Part shown: one piece after another, positions 34,197-44,648 of the stretch
How the letters are laid out: every line of letters begins with the position of its first letter
Numbering within the stretch: position 1 is the stretch's first letter
Origin: Polytrichum commune
Lineage: Eukaryota > Streptophyta > Polytrichopsida > Polytrichales > Polytrichaceae
Assembly: GCA_950295325.1 (NCBI GenBank)
Contig: OX485804.1
Span: forward strand, 5,332,001-5,396,000
Length of the DNA: 64,000 nucleotides
Direction: 5' to 3'
Program-made: the position numbers and the translations under genes
Notes under the pieces: model-generated
Told to the model about the DNA's origin: nothing
The model's database searches: none
The model's input: the letters and a program-made list of their open reading frames with translations, nothing else

Positions 34197-34731
34197 TAAC
34201 CCTCTCAAGTCCACACTCTTGCCGAATGAGGTTATGGATCGGTATTTAGAGAGGGCAAAGAAGTTCAGGGCAGAGTTGAAGAAGGTCGCCATGTCTGACC
34301 ACGACTGGTGGTTGAAGACGTTCGACTTGAATGGCAACGGAGTGGTGAAGCTGTGGTGCGGTGAGTGCAAAAAGGATTGCGGGGGTGGCAGCAAGGATCA
34401 CACCAAAGCACATATCGACAACTTGTTCAACAATTTCAGGAGATCGCACATTGTCAGCACAGCCCACGTTCGGAATTTTTGTGCTGCCAAGAACGTCAAT
34501 TTCGACATGGAGGTCAACATCAACAGGGAGGTCTTCACCAAGGATTGGAAGCTGGACTCCCCAATCCCGGAATACTTATGCACAAGCTCGTTGCACGAGC
34601 TTAGCGTAGGAGAGTTGCGTCGTCTTCAAACCCTTATTTATGGAGGTTGGAATGAGGAGATCACAGCGCGTACCGGAGACGGACAATCCCAGTCCCCCCG
34701 TATGTGGCTAACACCGGCACACAGAACTTGA
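34189..34731 (+). CDS. Unknown protein with a Cys/His zinc-binding segment, 180 aa
   Basis: The frame starts inside the last codons of the preceding ORF. Residues about 20-40 are a charged helix (ERAKKFRAELKKVAM). Residues 42-100 contain HDWWLKTFDLNGNGVVKLWC followed by GECKKDCGGG, several His, and VRNFCAAKNVNFD. The CxxCxxxC, H, H and C spacing suggests a BED-like or other zinc finger. A GT donor directly after the stop context (ACTTGAG|GTAAAT) leaves open a spliced longer product. Such a pair of domains recalls large families of unnamed proteins in seedless plants, which may be transposon-derived. I cannot verify that. Confidence 0.5.
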   Translation: MHDNPLKSTLLPNEVMDRYLERAKKFRAELKKVAMSDHDWWLKTFDLNGNGVVKLWCGECKKDCGGGSKDHTKAHIDNLFNNFRRSHIVSTAHVRNFCAAKNVNFDMEVNINREVFTKDWKLDSPIPEYLCTSSLHELSVGELRRLQTLIYGGWNEEITARTGDGQSQSPRMWLTPAHRT

Positions 34732-34739
34732 GGTAAATC

Positions 34740-35990
34740 AACCCTATAACTTGAATTATTGGCACTTTGCGATTGTTTGTGAACAATTGGGTGCACATAA
34801 TCCACTTTGAATGCCACTGATATCAATGGTTTTCTGGTGTTATGCAGGTTTACAACGTTCTGCGCATTCATTGTGATGCAATGAAAGGGCTTTGAATTTA
34901 GGGAACTTTTTTCCTTGAATAGATATGGAAGTGTATAGAAATACCCTAAACTTTAGCTTCCCTCAAACTTGGAAGTTGCTACCTAAACATTACAAAGTAA
35001 ACACTTGTGTAGTTGTGAGCCTTGTAAATGAAATGTATTGTGTTTGTGAACACAATCCTATACTCTTCAATGAACGTTATCCTAACCCTAATCCTCACAC
35101 TTGGACTGTTTTTTTGTATGGACTCATGCATGTTGAATGTTTTCATTTCTAGGACATGCAAATTTCCGTATGATGTGAAGTTTTATGTGAAGCTTCAGAA
35201 TTCATGTGAGGTTGTTGTATGTTGATGAGGAAGGATTTTGGTTCAGAATGGTCCAACTCATTGATTACATATATTTGGCGTAGTTTCGTGTGTCTAAACT
35301 TCATGATTCAACATACGGTAATTAATTCCAGGCATTCAGTTGACTCTTTCTACATGAGATGTAGTTGCAGCTAGAGTTTTCATTTGTCTTCTCGATCTGA
35401 AGTGTTTTTCTTGATGAGGAATTCTCTAAGTAGGAAAATTTGTTCCCTTGGTTATCCTGATTAGTCAGAGTGACGTTTGATTGTAAAGATCTTTGGTCTG
35501 CCTGAATGGTCTTAATGTCATTTGTAAGACTGTAATGCAGGATATCAATTCAATAGAAGGATAGCCAAAGTCGTGTTGGATAGTTAGTTCAGAGCCGGAT
35601 TTTGACAAGCCTTACTAGCAATTTCCCTGTGAATAGGGTCAATAAGTTGATGTCATAATTTATGAAGTGTATGTACTGATAAGGCTTTTGCACACATGCA
35701 TTGTTCTGTAGACTCGATACTGTGCAATTTTGGGCAATTTATGTCTAAACCCCTACAAAATATGCTCTGATGTTGTATTTATAATGAAGATAGCCTACAA
35801 ATAATTAGTCCAACAAGAAAATTATAATGAAAGGTAGGGCACATGAAATGAACAAAATTTAGAAATTTGGGTAAACATAGGCCTACAATAATCCACAAAA
35901 TTTACATACATAGCCCCCATGTAATGGGGGCTTGAACGCACGTGATCCTCAAACACCATATCTAGTGCTCCCCCCGGGCAATTAGTGAGG
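34740..35990. other. Intergenic or 3' region of the 34-kb ORF pair
   Basis: No coding features beyond short random ORFs. AT-rich. A possible acceptor at about 34847 (TATGCAG) could continue the preceding gene but opens no long frame. Confidence 0.4.
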
Positions 35991-35993
35991 GTT

Positions 35994-36097
35994 CATAACA
36001 TTGTTCAGATCCATAACACTGTTATGTGGGACTTACAATTCTCTGTAGAATATTGTGAGTCCCACAAAACATTGTTATGGATCTAAAAAATGTTATG
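35994..36097. repeat. Near-perfect ~104-bp hairpin
   Basis: The arm CATAACATTGTTCAGATCC, ATAACACTGTTATGTGGGAC, TTACAATTCT pairs with AGAATATTGTGAGTCCCAC, AAAACATTGTTATGGATC, TAAAAAATGTTATG. Only a few mismatches break the stem. It is MITE- or miRNA-precursor-like in size. It abuts the dispersed repeat that starts near 36100. Confidence 0.65.
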
Positions 36098-36099
36098 TT

Positions 36100-36480
36100 G
36101 AAATTTTTATTGAGTGATACTTAATTCATGAATACATCCTCATTTACCATACATTTCAAGAAAATTAATTTGTGCTCTAAGGTGTTTGTAGAGTGCATAA
36201 ATTCTTTTGATGGGTTGAAAGAGGTTTCTTCTTCTTCTTTTTGGTCGGCGCCACTCACTCACAAGGCATCTCCTAACACTAAGAGACTGAAGAGAGCTTG
36301 CATTGAGGCTTTCCGGAACTTTGACACTTTGGGCCCCCAAAATCCTATATCTTCTAATGACACTAATTTCATCGCATAAAAATAGTTAATATCACCTTCA
36401 ATAATTTACCACACGTGCTATTAGCTCACCCTCAATAAGTGGGATAATCACTGTAATGAGCTTATGTTGGGATGAATCAA
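36100..36480. repeat. Dispersed repeat, copy A (partner at 55.04 kb)
   Basis: Shared order with 55040-55440: GTGATACT, CATGAATACATCCTC/CATGAATGCATGCTC, GTTTACCAT.AAT.TCAAGAAAAT, AAGGTG.TTGTAGA, GACACTAATTT.AT.GCATAAA, ATTGGGATAATCA-type, TGTAATGAGCTTATG. An 83-codon ORF (36128-36379) lies inside this copy but is broken in the other. It is probably not a gene. Confidence 0.55.
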
Positions 36481-37985
36481 CAACCAACCTATAGCGGGGT
36501 ATTTTTTACTATTACCCCCTCAATAGGTGTTATGAATACAAACCCCAAGCATACGTCTCATCCCTCCAAAAGAAAGACTTGACCACCTATAGGTCTGTGG
36601 CCGATTCATATCAAGTGACTTTAGCTAGACTAATTCAATGTCTTTAAAGCTAATTTCAGTGTTCAATAATCTAAAAATAATAACATCCAAGCTACATAAC
36701 ATGGTGGATTTTTGTCTCAAAGAGGTAGTCCCCATTTTTTTAAAGTAAGTATTAAGTTCAAGCCCAAACTTGAACTTGCAGAATTTTCAAGTTCGATAAC
36801 AAAGATATGTGCCAAGCTTTATGTGGTCACTCTTCTTGAGTGAACACCAACATACAAGTGGCATAGGATAACCATGTTTGTGCTCAAGAATGGACGTGCC
36901 GTAATGACATATGTTATAATGAGGTTGGACTATGTGTTCGTAATATAGACACCATTCTAGGTTTAAATAGCCAACACCATTCTAGGCGGGCCACATAATC
37001 ATGTAATGTGGACATGGCTTCATCCGACACCTCTAATAAGAATATTTTTACTTCAAGGTTGAATTGTGGTGGTCAAGTTTATTAAGAGATCGCTCACCTT
37101 TCAAAATTGTATTCAACCTAGAATGCGACCAAATTTGCTCTATTGTGCAATTATTTTTTAGGAAGACTTGCAACACAATATGAAAATAAATGCACCCACC
37201 AACTACACAATTTACTTTGATGGCCCACTTGGAGTGAAAATTGTGTCCCAAATATGCAACATGTGGCTCAAGATGTGGATAATAGATATTGTACGTTAAA
37301 TTAAAAAAACCATTTATTATTGGAGAGAGAGGGAGAAAGAGAGAGTCCCATGAGTTCCAAATTGGTATTGGAATTTTGCTATCTCCTCCCGTACACATTT
37401 GTAAGTACCTCAAATATCTAAGTGTTGAAGATCTCCCACAAGAACACTTCAATCTCAAAAAATGTCAATTGATAAGATACATCTATTTTGAAGAGAAATC
37501 AAACGTTCACTTTGACCAAGCCTTGACTTCGTACTAGTAACTTTTACTTCTAAACTTTGATTTTGAAACTTAAAATAATAGTCTTGAATGTAGGTAACTC
37601 TTCAACATGCTAACCGCATTAAGACAATTCCTAGTTTTAACAATGGTCAAGATTGAGCAACATAGTTGGAATGCCCACACTAGGTAGAGCCACATTCATA
37701 TACCTCAATTTCGGTCCATCAACCTTGAACGTGAAAACCAACCTTAAAAAAGGGGGGGGGGGAGAACCAAAGCTCCACCATTTTAGGCACATCTACGTGT
37801 CCACACCATGTTATCACCTTGGCCCACTTCAAGCTACTCAGGGGCGCTTTGGATAGGGGTCCAAAAGGGGGAGGAGGTGTCCAACAAAATGGAGCAATAC
37901 TATTAGTTGAGAGATGTAAATTGGATTGATGGCCTTTAGAAGAGGGTCCAAGACAAAAATTGAGGTGTCTCCTACATGGAGAGAA
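36480..37985. other. Intergenic, no gene recognised
   Basis: AT-rich sequence. A GA-rich run near 37321-37345 and a nine-G run near 37753 are the only simple features. Overlapping ORFs on both strands at 37048-37537 have no domain. Confidence 0.5.
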
Positions 37986-37986
37986 A

Positions 37987-38442
37987 CACTACAACATTTA
38001 TGGTATTTAGTGTCACTTACTATTTGGAATCACGCAACTCTATAACTTCTCACCATTGATTTCACCAAAAAAATATCAAAAAGGTTGTGTGTACAATATA
38101 CAACATGAATGACTTTGTTCAAGGTCCTAGATGACCCTAAACTATCAGATGATGGTGGAGAGATACCCATATCTCAAGGAAGACTGAGGTTGGCGGTTTG
38201 ATTCCTGGCTGTGAAATCTCCGTTCTACATGACGGAAAAACTTGCCAGGTGGTCAACTGCCTCTTGTGCTTTGGCGTTGGCATGTCGGCCTTCTGTCTCA
38301 AAAAAAAAGAAAAAAAAATGACTTTGTTTGGTAAAATTTTACATTCTAAGCAACAAAAAAATATCAATAAATAATAAGAATAATTGAATCATAGCTCTCT
38401 GCAACTCCGGATAGTAAGTGACACTAAATACCAAAAACGGTG
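37987..38442. mobile_element. TTTAGTGT-family MITE carrying a SINE insertion
   Basis: The left end reads GGTATTTAGTGTCACTTACT with ATTTGGAATCAC (to about 38033). The right end is its inverted form, GGATAGTAAGTGACACTAAA with TACC. The interior matches other family members (CACCATTGAT, TTGGTAAAATTTTACATTCT). A tRNA-like SINE at 38120-38316 splits it, so the MITE was there first. Confidence 0.75.
38120..38316 (+). mobile_element. tRNA-derived SINE, copy 1
   Basis: The body is ~197 bp. The pol III A box region is TGGTGGAGAG and the B box region GGCGGTTTGATTCCTGG. The body ends CTGTCTC followed by an A-rich tail. It is flanked by the exact 12-bp duplication AATGACTTTGTT (38108-38119 and 38317-38328), the mark of LINE-aided insertion. 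It is ~85% similar by eye to the copy at 55603-55792. Confidence 0.88.
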
Positions 38443-38917
38443 TATGGATCCGAACCGAGGAATGGAGCTCAAAAGAGAGCTCATATTTTGGAGAACCGTT
38501 GTGGGAGAATAAATTCCAAAGAAGAGCCCGGTTCAAGGGTTCAATCTGCCTCAAGTGGCCTCAAATTGGTCCCGTGGGCCCCTTATCTAACTTAACCTCC
38601 CAGAATCATGTTGGGCTCAGTGCGAAGGCAAATTGCAGTTGCAGGTGTCAACAGTGGCATTATTGCCGCAAGAAGAATGAATGATCCGGGGCCGGCGTTA
38701 AGTGATCATCTTGATGATGCTTATAAGGATGACATTCGATTCGTGTCGAGTATCTCCATCAACTCTCCAATAGTCATTGATGCTGCAGGTATGAAGGTCC
38801 TACTGTCGCAGTTTGTTCATCACCTGAGCTTGAGGCTTCTGAGAGTTTTGGTGTCGGTGCTTTAATTCGACCGCGAAGACGAAGAAGACGAGTGGGTTTG
38901 CTGGAGCGTTTTAAGCT

Positions 38918-41900
38918 ATGGTGATCCAGGTCCATGGCGCTTGGTACTCTGGGTCCACACAGAAGGTGGTGGCTACTATGATGGAGAAGGGAGCTGAGTT
39001 TGAGCTAGTTTTCACAGACATCCTCAGCGGAGACCATAAACAGCCCGCCTTCTTAGCCCTACAGGTGAGCATTGATCGTGCTATGTATATAACTTTCAGG
39101 TGAAGATGTTTCCCATTCATGCCTACTTCCTCAAGCACCCGACGTCTATGTCTACCAGCCATCTAGCCATCAAATCTATACAGTCATGAATGGCGTCTCC
39201 TGTATGATAGAGCTACTCCTTTGAGTTTTTGAAAATGTTAGTCGTTGAGTTCGGTTTCAGTACCGACATCCTCAGCGGAGACCATAAGCAACCCGCCTTC
39301 TTAGCCCTATAGGTGAGCATTGATCATGCTATGTATATAACTTTTAGGTGAAGATGTTTTCCATTCATGCCTGCTTCCTCAAGCACCCGACGTCTATGTC
39401 TATCAGCCATCTAGCCATCAAATCTATATAGTCATGAATGGCGTACCTTGTATGACAGAGCTACTCCTTTGAATTTTTGAAAATGTCAATTGTTGAGTTC
39501 AGTTTTAGTACTGGCATCCTCAGCAGAGACCATAAGCAGCCCGCTTTCTTGACCCTACAGGTGAGCATTGATCGTGCTATGTATATATAACTTTCAGGTG
39601 AAGATGTTTTCCATTCATGCTTGCTTCCTCAAGCACCCGACGTCTATGTCTATCAGCCATCTAGCCATCAAATCTATATAGTCATGAATGGCGTATCATG
39701 TATGATAGAGCTGCTCCTTTGAGTTTTTGAAAATGTCAATTGTTGAGTTCAGTTTCAACACTAGCATCCTTAGCGGAGACCGTAATCGGTTTCAAGGGGT
39801 TGTATCTCACCTACATGGCGCACTTTAGTGGTTCCAAGGAGGCCAATTATTCAACGATAATCACTACTCAATGCCATATCATGTGGGTAGGAAGGTCGTG
39901 GCAAGCAGTCATTGGTTCGATACATCCCTGCCATCGATTATGTGCAATATTGGGTTCCCTAAGGCCGGGTATCGGTGTAGAATGGTGTCCCCTTTACGGG
40001 CTTGAGCTACATGCCTCACTCATTGAGGGTCCCCATTATACACCAATACCCATCTTCAAAAAAACCAACACCTAAAACGTAACCGGTTGGCCGCTTTGTT
40101 TCGCCGAGGTGGCACTACACGATTGGCTCTGAGCACACAGGTTTGCAGACGATAACCTCGACATCCCAGCCAGTTATGATCATCTAAATCGGATATGTTG
40201 AAGAAGACGACAGGTGACCCACTGTTTAGGTCACCTGCGCGGCTCAACAAAGCGGCCAACCGGTTACGTCCGGTAATCGTTTTATTGGAACCGGTCATCA
40301 GTGCAGAACAGGTTCTGTCCAGCGGGCTCGCCACCTTGACAGAACCGGTTCTGCACCGATAACCGGTTCCAATAAAACGATTACCTGATACATAAACAAT
40401 ATGCCTTCTTCATAGCCCTATAGTGAGATTGATGATGCTATATATTCAATTAAAGACTCTCTTTGTTGATTGACCTCCTCAAGAAGCCAACGTTTATATC
40501 TATCTATCTATCTATCCAGCTTTTAATAGTCAAGTTGCATCTTCTATATGGTAGAGCAGCTAAGTCGAGCTTTTGGAAATGTGAGTAGTGAGCATCCTCA
40601 ATGGATACCTTAAACAACCTCCCTTCTTAACAACCCTACAAGTCAGATTTAATTATGCTATATGGTCGAGTGAAGACATGTGTCATCCATGCTTGTTTCC
40701 TCGAGAAGTCTGCATTTATACCAAATATTTAATCTATCTATACATGCATGTGGATGTGTCTCCTTTATGGTAGAGCTACTAATTAAGAGTTGCATTTCAG
40801 TAGCCTGCAATTAATGACAGACCATTTGGGATCATGATGCTTTTGAAAAAGTCGTCACTAAGTAGTTGTTGCATTTGATCTTGCATGGTAACACAATAGC
40901 AATATTATTATTATTTGTCATTCCAATGTTGTGTGTGTTGCAGCCATTTGCAATAATGCCAGCTATTCAAGATGGAGATTTGACCTTGTACGGTGAGTTC
41001 CCTTTCATGTATCTTTGAACCTTCAAGTACTTGTGGTTGATGGTTGTAGTTTGCTTCCTTTGGTTCTGTTTAATAAGAAGGGATAAGATACATTGATAAC
41101 GAAATAACCGATCGAGTAGTTGTGTGTATAGGCCCCTTCAAAGGATTCGGTAGGTCCGAGTGGAGTACTAGACATAACCATTTAGACGCCTTCCCATATG
41201 AGCTCTCATACCACAGAGATCGACAGCCTAGATTGAGAGTGGGAGAAGGCAAGGACTATGCACAGCCATCTAATAATTATGAAGCTGAATCTATGAGCTT
41301 GCTGTTTTGCTCTACACAGACACACATCTTCTGGCATTCTCTTCTTCATTCATGTCAAGTAAATATTTCACATGCTGTTCACTAATTTAGTACTTTACTG
41401 TGGATTTATTACGGAGAAGCTAAATGTCTCAAGACATGACCGTTGTGTTGCGTGTCTCACTATTGCCACTGCACTCCATTATTAGCCAACCTTCATCTTA
41501 CAAAGGCCACTGCACCACTGTCTGGGGAGATTTCTGGACATAATTTGTCGAGATCCTAGTGTTTCCAAGTCCAGGCAGTCACTCCTTGACATCTTTCGAT
41601 TTTTGTTTATTGGTTTGAGGTATACTCTCTAAATTCCTCTGAATTGATCCATAATTTTCTCGAAGGCTTGAACTTCAACCGATTATTTCTCAAACTCAAC
41701 AGGTTCAACCTGTAACTAGCGGTCGGTTCTCCCCATTAGTTGCACTGCACTGCACCACTCCAAGGAATTCGCTCTTTTGACACCATATTCTCGATGTGCT
41801 TCTAGTCCCATCTATTCAGCCTGTTAAATTGGCTTCCTGGACTTCCAAACCAAATGCATTTCATCTCATTGCAGAGTCCAGGGCTATCATGAGATACATT

Positions 41901-42386
41901 TGCGAGAAGTACCAACACCAAGCCGAGACACCTTCCCTACAGGGGTCGAACTTGATCGAGAAGGCGAAAGTTGACCAGTGGCTAGACATGGAGGGCCTAA
42001 CTTTCACACCCATCATTCTGACGCTCGTCACGGAGCTATTCTTCAACCCAGCCATCTTTGGAAAACCGACAGACACCAAAAGTGTGCAAGAAAGCACGCC
42101 AAAACTGGCGGAGGTGCTGGATGTGTACGAGGCCCAGCTTGCGACAAACAAGTTCATAGCAGGCGACTTCCTAAGCATTGCCGACTTGAGCCACTTGCCT
42201 CTCGGCTACTTCTACTTCAACCTCGCTCGGCAGCAGGATTTGCTCAGCACGAGGAAGCACGTGGCGGCCTGGTGGGCGGAGCTCACCAATCGGCCAACAT
42301 GGCAGGCCATCCTCCAACGTGCCGCTCCGTGGCATGAGAAATGGACCTTAAACCTCCATTCAGCAGTGGGAGAGTGTTCACCTTGA
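38918..42386 (+). CDS. GSTF: Phi-class glutathione S-transferase, three exons
   Basis: GST phi enzymes conjugate glutathione to electrophiles or act as glutathione-dependent peroxidases in the plant cytosol. Exon 1 is 38918-39064 (49 codons), exon 2 40944-40992 and exon 3 41875-42386, the usual two-intron phi layout with matching phase. The product is about 235 aa, slightly longer than the typical ~215. The N-terminal thioredoxin fold shows VHGAWYSGSTQKVVAT (candidate catalytic Ser in YSGST), GDHKQPAFLAL, and across the junctions PFAIMPAIQDGDLTLYESRA with the cis-Pro and the ES glutathione-binding pair. The usual QPFG is QPFA here. The C-terminal helical domain has LTFTPIILTLVTELFF, FIAGDFLSIADLSHLPLGY (N-capping box) and WWAELTNRPTWQ. 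Intron 1 holds repeated copies of the exon 1 end and a foldback insertion. No lesion is seen, so it is likely functional. Confidence 0.88.
39014..40800 (+). repeat. ~230-bp tandem repeat: GST exon 1 end plus intron 1
   Basis: The unit joins the last ~45 bases of exon 1 (CATCCTCAGCGGAGACCATA, CAGCCCGCCTTCTTAGCCCT, ACAG) to the intron start (GTGAGCATTGATCGTGCTAT). It also includes CAAGCACCCGACGTCTATGT and TTTGAGTTTTTGAAAATGT. Copies begin near 39014 (the genuine exon), 39262, 39508 and 39755 (interrupted by an insertion); more diverged copies lie near 40400 and 40595. Copies 2 and 3 keep a donor-like AG|GTGAGC and an upstream TTTCAG- or TTTTAG-type acceptor, so they could act as cryptic exons. 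Confidence 0.85.
39782..40384. mobile_element. Foldback element inside the GST intron repeat
   Basis: This ~600-bp insert interrupts the fourth repeat copy. Its edges are GTAATCGGTTT and AAACGATTAC. It contains three successive inverted repeats: GGGTATCGGTGTAGAATGG against CCATTATACACCAATACCC (about 39967 and 40032); ACGTAACCGGTTGGCCGC (40077) against GCGGCCAACCGGTTACGT (40252); and GGTAATCGTTTTATTGG (40272) against CCAATAAAACGATTACC (40369). The motif AACCGGTT recurs throughout. There is no ORF with features. Confidence 0.65.
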
Positions 42387-42389
42387 TAG

Positions 42390-43780
42390 GCGTTTCTGTC
42401 TTTAATGTACACGAAATTGCGATACATTACATTCAGTGAGATTATTGTGAGGACGACAAGAAAAGTTTTTTCTTATAGCGGTTTATTTCGGAGCGGTTTA
42501 TTTCGGAAAGAGATGAAGTTTCTCTATCAAGAGGGACTCCTCCAACTGCCAAGGAGCAGCGACTACCCCAGTGATCAAGGAGATTTTTGGACATAATCGG
42601 TTGAGATCCTAGTGTTTGCAAGTCCAACCGGTTACATGTTGACATCCTTCCGTGTGTGAGTGTGGGCCACATTCACTAGCCCTAGTGTGGGCATGGCATC
42701 AATCAACACGCAACACCCCCAAGGTGGAGAGAGAGAGAGGTAGAGAGATAGCTCCTCACTGTCGACTCACCTCCTGTACAACTTCCCCCATGTCTAACAG
42801 TTTAAAAAGGGGGAGGATTATCTTCATTTGCATCATGAAACAGATTTTGTTTTTTTTTTATTAAAAGTTAATAGATAGATCATGACTCTAAGTGTGTGAT
42901 GTCTGCTATTGGGTGCACAACACCTTAGACAATGATGAAGTAAGATTATGACAAATGTAGCACAACCATATGGATTCAATCATGAGTACAAATGAAGTTA
43001 GGTGAAGATTTTGGTGCAAAATGTAAGTGGAGTATATTTTTGTTAATAAAAAAGACAGTCATAGTAGAAGAGAAGAACTGTGCAGTCACTCCACTATGGC
43101 CTCTATTTGAATTTGCTAACCATATCATACTAATCATGTGCTTCGTATCTTAGGAGAAGTGGGCTAGTGGGAAAAATGTAACCATTTAAGACCCATCTAC
43201 CTTAGTATTCTTTACAGTGGACAACCCTACACTTCAAGTAGCATGGCTCACCACAATAGTTGGGTGCTCAAGTAGCACTAACTTGCTATCTAAATCTGAG
43301 AGGACCAAAGTTTGGAGGATCCAGTGCCCACTCTCTTCCACTCTCTTGGTTGTTTCAAATCCCACTAGAAAAGTAGAGTTCACCTAACACACCCCTTACA
43401 GCCTGCGATATGCTCGGTCTGATACCATGTTATTTCTATGAAATAAAATAGAATGCTTGAAATCAAATGAACATTAGGATATGTACAGAGAACAATCCGT
43501 AGCCCCTAAGGTTACACTACCTACTCAGTAATGTTAACCAAGTCTTCATGCAAAGAAGATGCAAAACGCTAAGTGAAGTGTTACAAAGCCTTTCAGGTGC
43601 CATGGACTTCACGTAAAATCAAAACCCCAGCAAAGATCAAAGATCAAAGATTACCAACCAGTCTATAGCAAGGCTCCTCGCATCCATTACCTAGTTCCTG
43701 TCTGAAGCTGATTAGATGGCAACGAAATATACTTCCCCTTTAACAATAATATATGTGTGCTATGTCAACACTAATTCAAG
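42390..43780. other. Intergenic, no gene recognised
   Basis: Sequence after the GST stop. Short ORFs have no features. Segments near 43610-43690 recur near 44040-44100 and 44265-44300 (GCAAAGATCAA, TTACCAACC, AGCAAGGCTCCT.GC), so local duplication has occurred downstream of the 461-aa gene. Confidence 0.5.
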
Positions 43781-43789
43781 ACATGAGTG

Positions 43790-43915
43790 CAACATCAAAC
43801 ATTTCGCTTTCACACATCCAATCTCAATCGGCAGAGTTGCACGATAATACGAATTTTGTTGCACGAGAATTGTGCAACCTCCTCCACTAGTAGTGGTTAA
43901 GCCAAGCGACTTTGT
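43790..43915 (-). pseudogene. Duplicate fragment of the 461-aa gene's C-terminus
   Basis: The minus strand reads SGGGCTILVQQNSYYRATLP, parallel to DGGGSTILFRPNRYYHATLP in the 461-aa protein. Nucleotide matches extend over AACATTTCGCTTTC and GGCAGAGTTGCA. Only the last exon end is present, in the same orientation ~0.9 kb downstream. Confidence 0.65.
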
Positions 43916-44648
43916 CAATGTCTCTGATCATGATTGGATACGAGGAGGCACATTGTCATCCGTAATAGATGGCCTTGCCTTGGCCTCACTGTTACATCCA
44001 ATATTGAACCCTGCCCTCACTTGCCACAACTCAGTAAGTTGGACGCCTCCTACAGCCCGTAGCAGGGCTCCTTGCTATAAATTACCTAGTTCGTAACAAA
44101 CTCGATGCCTCACACTAGCTGAATGAAAGGTCTCCACAAAGACATACATATGCTGCCCCCATATTATCCCTACTCTGTCATCACAGTGTACATGCAAAGA
44201 ATATGCAAAATGCTAAGTGAAGTCACTGCCTTTCAGCTGCTATGAAGAATGTGCATCAAAACCCACGCAAAGATCAAGATTTACCAACCCACTGTTTTCA
44301 ACAGTGAGTGAAAAAAAGACAACTGTACAACATCAGCAAGCCCAACCAAAGCATTTTAGTCATCCTGATTTTCCACTCTTCCATGCTGCAACCTGAACAT
44401 ACGGGGGATTGGTTCAGGTATGATCACTTCTCATGTGGACGATGTGCTGTTTTAACATCATAATCGGTCGCTTGCTCATCCAAGTGAAGACCACAACCCA
44501 CAACTCTCTTGCGCATTTCTACCCGCACAGAGAACATTTCACCCACAACCTTCAGTTTCCGTCCATGAGCAGCCCGGTTATGTCCCATAAACAAGTACAT
44601 GGTTGTCTCGCTGCTACGTTGTTGTGTAATGCACAGCAGCTAATTAAT

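Noticed and set aside
38120-38316. Possible functional tRNA gene
   Set aside because: The A and B box are present but there is no acceptor stem, and an A-rich tail and target duplications are; it is a SINE.
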